Made by a program: the position numbers and the translations under genes. From assembly GCA_021731285.1 (NCBI GenBank), contig JAKFXR010000037.1:20755-84754 (forward strand): a stretch of 64,000 nt of DNA, read 5' to 3'. The notes under the pieces were generated by a model. The model was not told the DNA's origin. It made no database searches and worked only from the letters and a program-made list of their open reading frames with translations. The DNA is from Polaromonas sp. (GTDB lineage Bacteria > Pseudomonadota > Gammaproteobacteria > Burkholderiales > Burkholderiaceae_C). Below, piece after piece: positions 26,713 to 34,451 of the stretch. Position 1 is the stretch's first letter, and every line of letters starts with the position of its first letter.

Positions 26713-26993
26713 GGAGCGAAGCAACAAAAGCGTTTGCGCCTTGACCCTCTCTTTGACCTTCACAGATGCATCGAGCATTTTTTGCCTGGAGCCCTCAAAG
26801 CACGGACGCCTGCAGCTCCTGAATATGTAGCAAATTCGAGGATGTAAATATTTCACAACTGCACCGCAACCGCGCTGGTGGTCCCTAGCGAGCAATCCAA
26901 AGCGCCTCGACCAGTGCTGCGATATTCAAGCACTGGCGGTTCTGGCGCTGATAAGCTGCGACACTTGTTGCAGGCTCACGAAAACCAAACACA

Positions 26994-28109
26994 ATGGCTT
27001 TGATTCTGGCGATGGATGATGACGAGGCGATACGCATGTTGATCGTCGCCGCGCTGCGCGCTGACGGTCACACGGTACTGGAGGCCGCAAATGGACTGGC
27101 GGGTCTGGCGCTGGTGCGCGAGCACGCCCCTGACCTGGTGATCAGCGACATCAACATGCCGGAGATGGACGGCCTGTCCATGCTCAAAGCCTTGCGGGCC
27201 GACCCCGCGATTCAGGCCACGCCGGTTATTTTGCTCACTTCGCTGCAGGAGCGCGAGCATGTTCGTCAGGGCATGACACGCGGCGCCGATGACTACCTCA
27301 CCAAGCCCCTTGTCTTTGACGAGTTGCGCGAGGCTACCGCAGCCCAGCTGGACAAACACCTGATGCGCCAGTCTGCGCAGGACACTGCAGTGGACGAGGC
27401 GCTCGACGTCGCCCTGAAGGAACAGAAGCAGCGCCTGATACGGCTGTATGAAAAAAAGCTGCTCAGCGAGCTGGACCAAAAATGGCCAACCGCCGAGTCC
27501 CTCCAGGAAGACCGGCAATTCGCCAATGCCACGGTGCTGTTTGTCGATGTGGTCAGCTTCCCCGCGCTGGCGGAAAAACTCTCCCCCGCCGAGCTGAGCC
27601 AGGTGGTGCACGAGTTCTACAACAACGCCGGCAACACCGTTTACCTGTTCGGCGCATACCACATGCAGTTTGTCGGTGAGGGCCTGTTGGCGGTCTTTGT
27701 GGACAGCACCGACACGGACACCGTCAACAGCGGCCTGCGCGCGACCAAAAGCGCCCTGGGTCTGATCGACGCAGCGCACCGGGTGCAGGGGTTTCTCTCA
27801 AGCCGTTTCCCCGGACGCGCGCTGCCGCGGTTCGAAGTGTGTGTCAGCCTGAACAGCGGCGCGGTCACTCTGGCCAGGCTTCAGGAGCCGCTGTGGGGGT
27901 CCTCCCAGATCCTGCCTGTGGGTGACACGGTCAGCGCCTGCCTGCAACTGCAAAAGCAGGCAGCCGCGGCGGGCTGGAAAGTTGCCGCCAGTGCTTCGCT
28001 GTTACAGGGTGTGAGGGAGACCCTGAAAACAGGTAAGCGCAAGCGCTTTTCGATACCCGGACGCAGCTCCGCGCTGGAAGCCGTCGAGCTATTGGGTCTG
28101 GGGGCATAG
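26994..28109 (+). CDS. response regulator with adenylate/guanylate cyclase-like output domain
   Basis: A 371-aa protein. The receiver domain (1-125) has the acidic pocket MDDDEAIRM, phosphoacceptor Asp in LVISDINMPEMDG, and Lys in DDYLTKPL. A coiled linker is at about 130-170. The C-terminal class III cyclase-like domain (about 175-370) begins ATVLFVDVVSFPALAEKLSPAEL, with the first metal-binding Asp present. The second metal position, normally in GDG, reads GEGLLAVF, so activity may be altered or lost. It sits convergently with the Ser/Thr kinase gene within the nitrate island. A nucleotide-signalling or scaffold role is inferred. Confidence 0.78.
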   Translation: MALILAMDDDEAIRMLIVAALRADGHTVLEAANGLAGLALVREHAPDLVISDINMPEMDGLSMLKALRADPAIQATPVILLTSLQEREHVRQGMTRGADDYLTKPLVFDELREATAAQLDKHLMRQSAQDTAVDEALDVALKEQKQRLIRLYEKKLLSELDQKWPTAESLQEDRQFANATVLFVDVVSFPALAEKLSPAELSQVVHEFYNNAGNTVYLFGAYHMQFVGEGLLAVFVDSTDTDTVNSGLRATKSALGLIDAAHRVQGFLSSRFPGRALPRFEVCVSLNSGAVTLARLQEPLWGSSQILPVGDTVSACLQLQKQAAAAGWKVAASASLLQGVRETLKTGKRKRFSIPGRSSALEAVELLGLGA

Positions 28110-28134
28110 GCTCGGAAGTGCCGGCGCTTCCTGC

Positions 28135-29904
28135 CTACTTGGGCAGGAAAAGCAGCCAGTACATCAGCAGCAGGTTGAACAACACCGACACGGCCAGGCC
28201 AATTTTCCACAAGGCCGTCGGGTCGCGTTGTATCAATGGCGTGGCCGGCTGAGCCGTCAACGGCCGTGAGGCCCCGCGCTCCAGGGCAAGCAGCATTTCT
28301 TCGGCCGTTTCAAAGCGCTTGCGCTTGTCGCGTGCCACCGCCTTGAGCACCACGTGGTCCAGCCAGATCGGCACCTCCGGGTTATGGCGGCTGGGCGCAG
28401 TCGGGTCGCGGTAATAGCGTCCCGACTGGTAAGGCAACACCTCACCATAAGGCAGGCGTCCGGTCAGCAACTGGTAGAGCGTTACGCCCAATGCAAACAA
28501 GTCACTCTGACTGTCGGGCAACTCCTCGGGCTCGTCTTTGCCCGAGTTGCCAGCCTTGGTGTTAAAGCCCCATTGCTCGGGATTGATGTAGCTGGGCGTG
28601 CCGGCATGCAGCTTGCGCATGGACTCGGGCTCACGGCCAGTGAGCGCCACACCAAGATCGAGCAGGCGCAGCACACCGTCTTCGCCCTGGTGCAGATTGG
28701 CGGGTTTGACATCGCGGTGAACCACGCTCTGGCGATGCAGCAAACCCAGCGCCCGGGCCGCCTGCGTGGCCACCGACAGCACCTGGGCCAGGCTGAAGCG
28801 GTGCTGGCGATCAAGCAGTTGCTGCAGTGTCTCGCCGGCATGCCAGTCATACAGCAAATAAAAGGCGGTGGGCGGTGGGAGACCCGCAAGCTGATCGTGA
28901 ATGGCAACCAGATTGCCTGCAGAGCGTGAGGACTGCATGCGTTTGGCCAGCCACGCCTCATGGGCCAGCATGGCCCGCTCCTGCGGATCGTGGGCCCGGG
29001 AAGGATGAAGCGTTTTGAGCGCGTAGAGGCGCTGGGTCGACGGGTCCCGCACCTGATAAAGCACATTGATGCCGTTGTCGGCGACTGGCGCCGTCAGGAT
29101 CAAGCCATCGAGGCTGTCCCCCACCTTCAGACGCAAGGGGATGGGCAGGGACAGAGCGCGGCGGTTTTCGTCCTGCAGGTTGGCCTCCAGCAGGCCCAGC
29201 ACACGCACCACCAGCGCTGTCACATTGTCCTGCGCCCCCGCCGCCAATGCGGCGTCCACCATTTGCCGGCTGATGTGCTGCGCATGACTTTCGCCGGGGG
29301 TGCCCGGCGCGCCCGCGAGCTGGCCGAGCTTTTTGTCCGGGAGCACGTTGTGCACCCCGTCGGACAGCAACACAAAGACATCACCAACCTGCAGATCGCC
29401 CTGGAAATAATCCACCACGAGCCGGTCTTCAGCGCCGACGCAGCGCAGCAACTGGTGCCGGAAATCGGGGTGATCCATCACGTGGTCGGTGCTGAGCTGG
29501 GTCAGGCGGCCCTCGCGCAGCAGGTAGGCCCGGGTATCGCCGATGTGCGCCACCGCATAGGACTGCCCGCGCAGCACCACCGCCGTGAGCGTGGTTAGCC
29601 CCAAGGCCGGGTGCCGGCGCCGGTTCAGACCCGCCAGCCAGGCGTTTTGGGCGCCAATGATGCGGTCCAGCGCAACCGTGGTGTCCCAGGTTTCGGGCGT
29701 GCCGTAATAGTCGCGAACCAGGCTGGTCACCGTGGTCTGTGCCGCCTCCTTGCCCATGCCGCCGGTGCTGACACCGTCAGCGATCGCCACGATGGAGCCC
29801 ATGGCCTCCTGACCGGGCTCGGGCAGCATGGCCGCGCAGAAGTCTTCGTTGATGTCCTTGCGGCCGGCCAGCGAGGCAAAGCCGATGTCTATTTCAAATG
29901 CCAT
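28135..29904 (-). CDS. bifunctional PP2C phosphatase / Ser-Thr protein kinase
   Basis: A 589-aa fusion. The N-terminal PP2C domain (1-245) has metal-binding motifs GRKDINEDF, AIADGVSTGG, GDTRAYLL and LLSDGVHNVL. An eukaryotic-like kinase domain follows (about 270-560) with the catalytic loop VVHRDVKPANLH, a DLGVAL metal motif and GTPSYINPEQWG. A C-terminal transmembrane helix (IGLAVSVLFNLLLMYWLLFL) anchors it. Pseudomonas aeruginosa has a similar kinase gene next to nirBD and nasA, so the link to nitrate assimilation is conserved. Start ATG 29904 is preferred to one five codons upstream. Substrate unknown. Confidence 0.88.
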   Translation of the reverse strand: MAFEIDIGFASLAGRKDINEDFCAAMLPEPGQEAMGSIVAIADGVSTGGMGKEAAQTTVTSLVRDYYGTPETWDTTVALDRIIGAQNAWLAGLNRRRHPALGLTTLTAVVLRGQSYAVAHIGDTRAYLLREGRLTQLSTDHVMDHPDFRHQLLRCVGAEDRLVVDYFQGDLQVGDVFVLLSDGVHNVLPDKKLGQLAGAPGTPGESHAQHISRQMVDAALAAGAQDNVTALVVRVLGLLEANLQDENRRALSLPIPLRLKVGDSLDGLILTAPVADNGINVLYQVRDPSTQRLYALKTLHPSRAHDPQERAMLAHEAWLAKRMQSSRSAGNLVAIHDQLAGLPPPTAFYLLYDWHAGETLQQLLDRQHRFSLAQVLSVATQAARALGLLHRQSVVHRDVKPANLHQGEDGVLRLLDLGVALTGREPESMRKLHAGTPSYINPEQWGFNTKAGNSGKDEPEELPDSQSDLFALGVTLYQLLTGRLPYGEVLPYQSGRYYRDPTAPSRHNPEVPIWLDHVVLKAVARDKRKRFETAEEMLLALERGASRPLTAQPATPLIQRDPTALWKIGLAVSVLFNLLLMYWLLFLPK

Positions 29905-29958
29905 GCACCATCCATGCAATTGTCATGCCCGGATTTGGTGCATTGCAACAATTCAAAT

Positions 29959-31236
29959 CTAACCTACAAGCATCTGCATGCTGCGCTCATAGTGCAATGA
30001 AAGCCGCTCAAATGCATCAAGCAGGTCTTCGCTGGCCACAGCCAGACGCTCCAGACCTTCTTTCCTGTTGGTGGAGCCAATCCCTGCCAGCAGGCGCTCC
30101 CAGCAGGACCCGGCCGTCGCGAGCTCCTGCCGGATGTCCTTGCTGGTCAATGGAATCTCGCCCAGCTGACGCAGCGCTTCCTCGAAGGCCTGCCTGGCAG
30201 CAGCCATGCCGGCTTCGCTGCCCGGGATGGAAGACGGGCCGGCAACCACCTCGAGGAGGGCATATTTGGCAAACCGCTGGCTGAGCATGCGCTGACGCCC
30301 GGCCAGGTTGAGGACATGCAGGGGCGGCGTGGCACCGGCGCTTTCGAGGCTGCTGGTCAGGCGCTCTGCCGCCAGCAGCAGTTGCTCGGCCAGCGCATTG
30401 ATACGGTCAAGATCGCCAGCCACAGCCTGGCCCTGCAAAGCCTGCTTGAGTTCCCCCCAACTGCTGGCAATCTGGCGCAACAAGTCGCCAAAAGTGGGCT
30501 GGGAAAGGCTTTTGCCCAGCGCTGCGATATTGGCATCAATGCGCAAGCTCGACTCTTCAAAGCGTTCCTGCACCCGGGCTGCCGTGACTCCTGCCATTCG
30601 CAGCAAGGCCAGCTTGACCAGCCGCTGCGACAGCATCCGCAACTGCCCCGAGCGGTTGACATCTTCGGCAAACCGGGCCGAGTGGATGATGTGCCGCGAC
30701 ACCTGCCCCAACCGCTGGTTGCTCTGCATGGAAGCAGTACGCAGCATCTGGAAGGCGTCGTCGTCCGTCACCCCGCGGGCACGCATCAAAATGCCCTTGG
30801 CCCTGTCGACCATTTTTCGCTCTTCAAGGCGGCTGGTGACATCCAGCACCTGCGCCCGCAGCGCCTGCTCCCGGCCAAAGCGGGCCTGCGCCAGTTGAAC
30901 CAGGGACCGCAGGCGTTGCTGGCCATAAGCGTTGACAACATAAGCATGCACCCCCACCCCGGTGGCGCGCGTGATCCTGCCGGCGTCACCGTCCGTGGTG
31001 AAGACGATCACCGGACATGGCGCTGTTTCGTCAATGATCTGCAGGGCCTTGAAAAGCTCTTCGCCAGGCAATGGATCCCAGCAAATCAATACATCCGGTG
31101 CATGGGCCAGCACATCACGCACCAACCTGGAGCGGTCAGGGGTGCATGCCAGAACCTGCAGCCCCACGGCTTGCAGGTCTGCAGCCAGCGGAGGCGCGCC
31201 GGTTGCGTCACTCAAACTTACCAATGCGGAGGTCAT
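29959..31236 (-). CDS. ANTAR antiterminator fused to two PilJ-type (P-box-like) sensor modules
   Basis: A 425-aa soluble protein with no membrane helix. Residues 1-125 form a degenerate receiver (an Asp in VLICWDPLP at about 54). Residues about 132-188 are an ANTAR domain (ERKMVDRAKGILMRARGV.. LGQVSRHII). Two PilJ-like helical modules follow, with RSGQLRMLSQRLVK (195-208) and LAGRQRMLSQRFAK (311-324). The second is nearly identical to the motif in the PilJ-CheA-like kinase at 22068. Both resemble the P-box that binds nitrate in NarX/NarQ. It is divergent from nirB, whose leader carries ANTAR-type hairpins. Functionally it may replace NasR, with domains in reversed order. Confidence 0.82.
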   Translation of the reverse strand: MTSALVSLSDATGAPPLAADLQAVGLQVLACTPDRSRLVRDVLAHAPDVLICWDPLPGEELFKALQIIDETAPCPVIVFTTDGDAGRITRATGVGVHAYVVNAYGQQRLRSLVQLAQARFGREQALRAQVLDVTSRLEERKMVDRAKGILMRARGVTDDDAFQMLRTASMQSNQRLGQVSRHIIHSARFAEDVNRSGQLRMLSQRLVKLALLRMAGVTAARVQERFEESSLRIDANIAALGKSLSQPTFGDLLRQIASSWGELKQALQGQAVAGDLDRINALAEQLLLAAERLTSSLESAGATPPLHVLNLAGRQRMLSQRFAKYALLEVVAGPSSIPGSEAGMAAARQAFEEALRQLGEIPLTSKDIRQELATAGSCWERLLAGIGSTNRKEGLERLAVASEDLLDAFERLSLHYERSMQMLVG

Positions 31237-31333
31237 AAAAATCAGAAGTTGAGGGGGAATCCGGAGCGATCGCGCGCAAATCGCACACCGCCCCAGTCAG
31301 CGATGTTAGCGCCAACGCAGCCACACAAGAGCT

Positions 31334-31349
31334 TGGCACAGCTTTTGCA
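31334..31349 (+). promoter_or_regulatory. sigma-54 promoter of the nirB operon
   Basis: TGGCACAGCTTTTGCA differs from TGGCACGNNNNTTGCW at one position. The predicted start of transcription is near 31359, about 26 nt before the first leader hairpin and 229 nt before nirB. I saw no exact NtrC dyad upstream. Confidence 0.8.
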
Positions 31350-31384
31350 TTGTCCTTTGCGGGCGTAACGACGCGTCCAGCCTT

Positions 31385-31422
31385 GCAAAAGCACTGCAGG
31401 TTTTGCGCACAACGACGTGCGT
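31385..31422 (+). promoter_or_regulatory. tandem ANTAR-target hexaloop hairpins in the nirB leader
   Basis: Hairpin P1 is GCAAAAGC / GGTTTTGC (31385-31392 and 31399-31406, one G-G mismatch) with loop ACTGCA. P2 is GCAC / GTGC (31407-31410 and 31417-31420) with loop AACGAC. Both six-base loops have A at position 1 and G at position 4. The P2 loop differs from the nrtA leader loop AACGGC by one base. This is the paired arrangement recognised by ANTAR dimers, though the two stems directly adjoin each other. Confidence 0.75.
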
Positions 31423-31438
31423 AGTGATGTGCCTCCTT

Positions 31439-31465
31439 CCGGCGTCAAGCCGGGCCCCTGTTTTT
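31439..31465 (+). terminator. possible leader terminator before nirB
   Basis: Stem CCGGC/GCCGG (31439-31453, loop GTCAA), then CCCCTG before a run of five T (31461-31465). The gap between stem and T-run makes it weaker than the nrtA attenuator; an alternative pairing CTCCT/AGGAG exists. Confidence 0.4.
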
Positions 31466-31480
31466 GCAGGAGAGGGCTTC

Positions 31481-31591
31481 ATGATTTCCCCGCTTCTTGA
31501 TCGACACCAGTTTTTGCCTGCCACGGTTTGCAGCGGGCATGCCATTTGCACTTGGTTCCACGCACCCCATCACTCTGGATTGAGCTCATGA
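31481..31591 (+). CDS. 36-aa leader ORF translationally coupled to nirB
   Basis: ATG at 31481 follows a strong ribosome site (GGAGAGGG, 31470-31476 region). The 36-codon frame reads MISPLLDRHQFLPATVCSGH.. and ends with TGA overlapping the nirB ATG as ATGA. nirB itself has no good ribosome site, so this frame may feed ribosomes to nirB. The peptide has no recognisable domain. It contains two Cys and several His, but I do not assign a function. The frame could also be an accident of the leader. Confidence 0.45.
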   Translation: MISPLLDRHQFLPATVCSGHAICTWFHAPHHSGLSS

Positions 31592-34020
31592 AAAAATCAA
31601 AACTCGTCATGGTCGGCAATGGCATGGCCGGCGTGCGTACCATCGAGGAACTGCTCAAGGTAGCCCCTGAGCTGTACGATATTTCCGTGTTTGGCGCAGA
31701 GCCGCACCCCAACTACAACCGCATCCTGCTGTCGCCAGTGCTCGCTGGCGAGCAGACGCTTGACGAGATCGTGCTCAACAGCTGGGACTGGTACAAGGAC
31801 AACCACATCACGCTGCACGCCGGCAAAAAGGTGGTCGAGGTGGACCGCATCAAGCGGGTTGTGCGCGCCGACGACGGCACAGAGGAAAGTTATGACCGGC
31901 TGCTGATGTGCACCGGCTCCAACCCCTTCATCCTGCCCATTCCCGGCAAGGACCTTCAGGGCGTGATTGCCTACCGCGACATCGCCGACACCAACGCCAT
32001 GATTGAGGCATCCGCAAAATACAAGCGGGCGGTGGTCATAGGTGGCGGCCTTCTGGGACTGGAAGCGGCCAACGGCCTGATGCTGCGCGGTATGCAGGTG
32101 ACGGTGGTCCACGTGATGCCCTGGCTGATGGAGCGCCAGCTCGACGACGTCGCAGGACGGTTGCTGCAGAAATCACTGGAAGACCGCGGCCTGAAGTTCC
32201 TGATCGGCGCGCAGACGCAAGAACTCATTCCCGACAAGGATGGCCGTGTCATGGCCATCAAGTTCAAGGACGGCCTGGAGCTGCCGACCGACCTGGTCGT
32301 CATGGCTGTCGGCATCCGCCCCAACACCGAGCTGGCTGAGTCCATGCGCCTGCACTGCAACCGCGGGATTGTTGTCAACGACACCATGCAGACGGTCACC
32401 GATGCGCGCATTTATTCCGTTGGTGAGTGCGCTGCGCACCGCGGCATCGCCTACGGTCTGGTGGCGCCGCTGTTCGAGCAGGCCAAGGTCGCTGCCAACC
32501 ACCTGGCGCAATTTGGCATTGGACGCTACACCGGTTCGCTGACATCAACCAAGCTCAAGGTCACTGGCATCGACCTGTTTTCCGCCGGCGAGTTCATGGG
32601 GGGTGAAGGAACCGAACAAATCGTGATGTCCGACCCCTCCGGCGGCGTCTACAAAAAGCTGGTGATCAAGAACGACAAGCTGGTAGGTGCCTGCCTGTAC
32701 GGCGACACCGTCGATGGCAGCTGGTATTTCAAGCTGCTGCGTGATGGCCGCAGCGTCAAGGACATCCGCGACAAATTGCTCGTGGGCGAATCCAACATCG
32801 GCGACACCGGCCATGAAGGTCACAGCAGGGCCGCAACCATGCCGGATGATGCCGAGGTCTGCGGCTGCAACGGCGTCACCAAAGGCACGATCTGCAAGGC
32901 CATCAAGGAAAAGGGCCTGTTCACCTTGGACGAGGTGAAAAAACACACCAAAGCCAGCGCCTCCTGTGGTTCCTGTACCGGGCTGGTCGAGCAGATCCTC
33001 ATGTTCACGGCTGGCGGCGACTACTCGGCCACGCCCAAACTCAAGGCCATGTGCGCCTGCACCGACCACGGCCACCAGGCCGTGCGCGAGGCCATCACGG
33101 CCAACAAACTGCTCAAGATCGCAGACGTTTTCAAGTTCATGGACTGGAAGACACCCAACGGCTGCTCAAGCTGCCGCCCCGCTGTCAACTACTACCTGAT
33201 CTCCAGCTGGCCCAAAGAGGCCAAGGACGACCCGCAAAGCCGTTTCATCAACGAACGCAGCCACGCCAACATCCAGAAAGACGGTACCTACTCCGTCATT
33301 CCCCGCATGTGGGGCGGCGAAACGACAGCCAGCGAACTGCGCCGCATCGCCGACGCGGTGGACAAATACAAGATTCCCACAGTCAAGGTCACCGGCGGCC
33401 AGCGTATCGACTTGCTGGGCGTCAAAAAGGAAGATTTGCAAAACGTGTGGAAAGACATTGGCATGCCCAGTGGCCATGCTTACGCCAAGGCACTGCGCAC
33501 GGTGAAAACCTGTGTCGGCAGCGAGTGGTGCCGCATGGGCACGCAGGACAGCACGCAAATGGGCAAGGACCTGGAGCGCGCCATGTGGCGCATGTATGCG
33601 CCGCACAAAGTCAAGTTTGCGGTCTCCGGCTGCCCGCGCAATTGCGCCGAGGCCGGCATCAAGGACGTCGGCGTCATCGGCGTGGACTCGGGCTGGGAGA
33701 TGTACATCGCCGGCAACGGCGGCATCAAGACCGAAGTGGCCCACTTCTTCACCAAGGTGAAGACCTCCGAGGAAGTGCTGGAGTACACCGGCGCCTTCAT
33801 GCAGCTGTACCGCGAGGAAGGCTGGTACCTGGAGCGCACGGTGCACTACGTGGGCCGCGTGGGTCTGGACTACGTCAAGAAAAAAATTCTGGAAGACCAC
33901 GACTTGCGCCGCGCCCTGTGGGCCCGCCTGCAGGCCGCGCTGGAAGGCGAGCCGGATCCCTGGTTTGAATTCGACAAGGCCTCGGTGGACACACGCCAGT
34001 TCGAAGCCCTGACAGCCTGA
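31588..34020 (+). CDS. nirB: assimilatory nitrite reductase (NAD(P)H), large subunit
   Basis: Cytoplasmic enzyme that reduces nitrite to ammonium with NAD(P)H and siroheme. It is 810 aa. The N-terminal FAD/NAD domain has VMVGNGMAGVRTIEE and the NAD motif VVIGGGLLGLEAANG. A [2Fe-2S] BFD-like region follows (CGCNGVTKGTIC.. and CGSCTGLV near 425-475, with a second set near 500-540). The C-terminal siroheme/[4Fe-4S] domain has TCVGSEWCRMG and SGCPRNCAEAGIKD. Start MKKSKLVMVGNGMAG at 31588. First gene of a long operon with nirD, nasA, dmsBC-like, two further genes and cobA. Confidence 0.96.
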   Translation: MKKSKLVMVGNGMAGVRTIEELLKVAPELYDISVFGAEPHPNYNRILLSPVLAGEQTLDEIVLNSWDWYKDNHITLHAGKKVVEVDRIKRVVRADDGTEESYDRLLMCTGSNPFILPIPGKDLQGVIAYRDIADTNAMIEASAKYKRAVVIGGGLLGLEAANGLMLRGMQVTVVHVMPWLMERQLDDVAGRLLQKSLEDRGLKFLIGAQTQELIPDKDGRVMAIKFKDGLELPTDLVVMAVGIRPNTELAESMRLHCNRGIVVNDTMQTVTDARIYSVGECAAHRGIAYGLVAPLFEQAKVAANHLAQFGIGRYTGSLTSTKLKVTGIDLFSAGEFMGGEGTEQIVMSDPSGGVYKKLVIKNDKLVGACLYGDTVDGSWYFKLLRDGRSVKDIRDKLLVGESNIGDTGHEGHSRAATMPDDAEVCGCNGVTKGTICKAIKEKGLFTLDEVKKHTKASASCGSCTGLVEQILMFTAGGDYSATPKLKAMCACTDHGHQAVREAITANKLLKIADVFKFMDWKTPNGCSSCRPAVNYYLISSWPKEAKDDPQSRFINERSHANIQKDGTYSVIPRMWGGETTASELRRIADAVDKYKIPTVKVTGGQRIDLLGVKKEDLQNVWKDIGMPSGHAYAKALRTVKTCVGSEWCRMGTQDSTQMGKDLERAMWRMYAPHKVKFAVSGCPRNCAEAGIKDVGVIGVDSGWEMYIAGNGGIKTEVAHFFTKVKTSEEVLEYTGAFMQLYREEGWYLERTVHYVGRVGLDYVKKKILEDHDLRRALWARLQAALEGEPDPWFEFDKASVDTRQFEALTA

Positions 34021-34030
34021 GGAGAAAACA

Positions 34031-34417
34031 ATGAGCGAATGGAAAAAAATCTGCCTGGTCACCGACATCCCCGTGCTGGGCTCGCGCTGCGTCAGCCGCG
34101 CCAAAGGCGTGGATGTGGCGGTGTTTCGTAATGATGAAGACCAGGTCTTCGCCCTGCTGGACCGCTGCCCGCACAAGGGCGGCCCGCTGTCGCAGGGCAT
34201 TGTCTTTGGCACCAGCGTGGCCTGCCCCCTGCACAACTGGACCATAGGCCTGACGGACGGTTGCGCCCGCGCGCCCGACGAAGGATGTGCTCCGAAGTTC
34301 GCGGTGAAGGTCGAAGCCGGCGTGGTGCACCTGGACGCCGACGAACTGGCCAGCCACGCCATCGACCTGCCCCGACCGCTGGCAGGCCCGCTGCACAAAG
34401 AAACCGCCAGCGCCTGA
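34031..34417 (+). CDS. nirD: nitrite reductase small subunit (Rieske-type)
   Basis: A 128-aa Rieske-fold protein that pairs with NirB. The cluster motifs are CPHKGGPLSQG (C-x-H) and CPLHNWTIGL (C-x2-H), so unlike many NirD proteins the Rieske ligands are retained. It lies 10 bp after nirB with ribosome site GGAG. The length is a little longer than the usual 105-115 aa because of a C-terminal tail (residues about 110-128). Confidence 0.93.
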   Translation: MSEWKKICLVTDIPVLGSRCVSRAKGVDVAVFRNDEDQVFALLDRCPHKGGPLSQGIVFGTSVACPLHNWTIGLTDGCARAPDEGCAPKFAVKVEAGVVHLDADELASHAIDLPRPLAGPLHKETASA

Positions 34418-34451
34418 GAAGAGCAAGAGCAACACAGGCAAGAGGCAACAC

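Noticed and set aside
29915-29930. Sigma-54-like site on the minus strand before the PP2C-kinase gene
   Set aside because: Two mismatches, and predicted start would coincide with the start codon.
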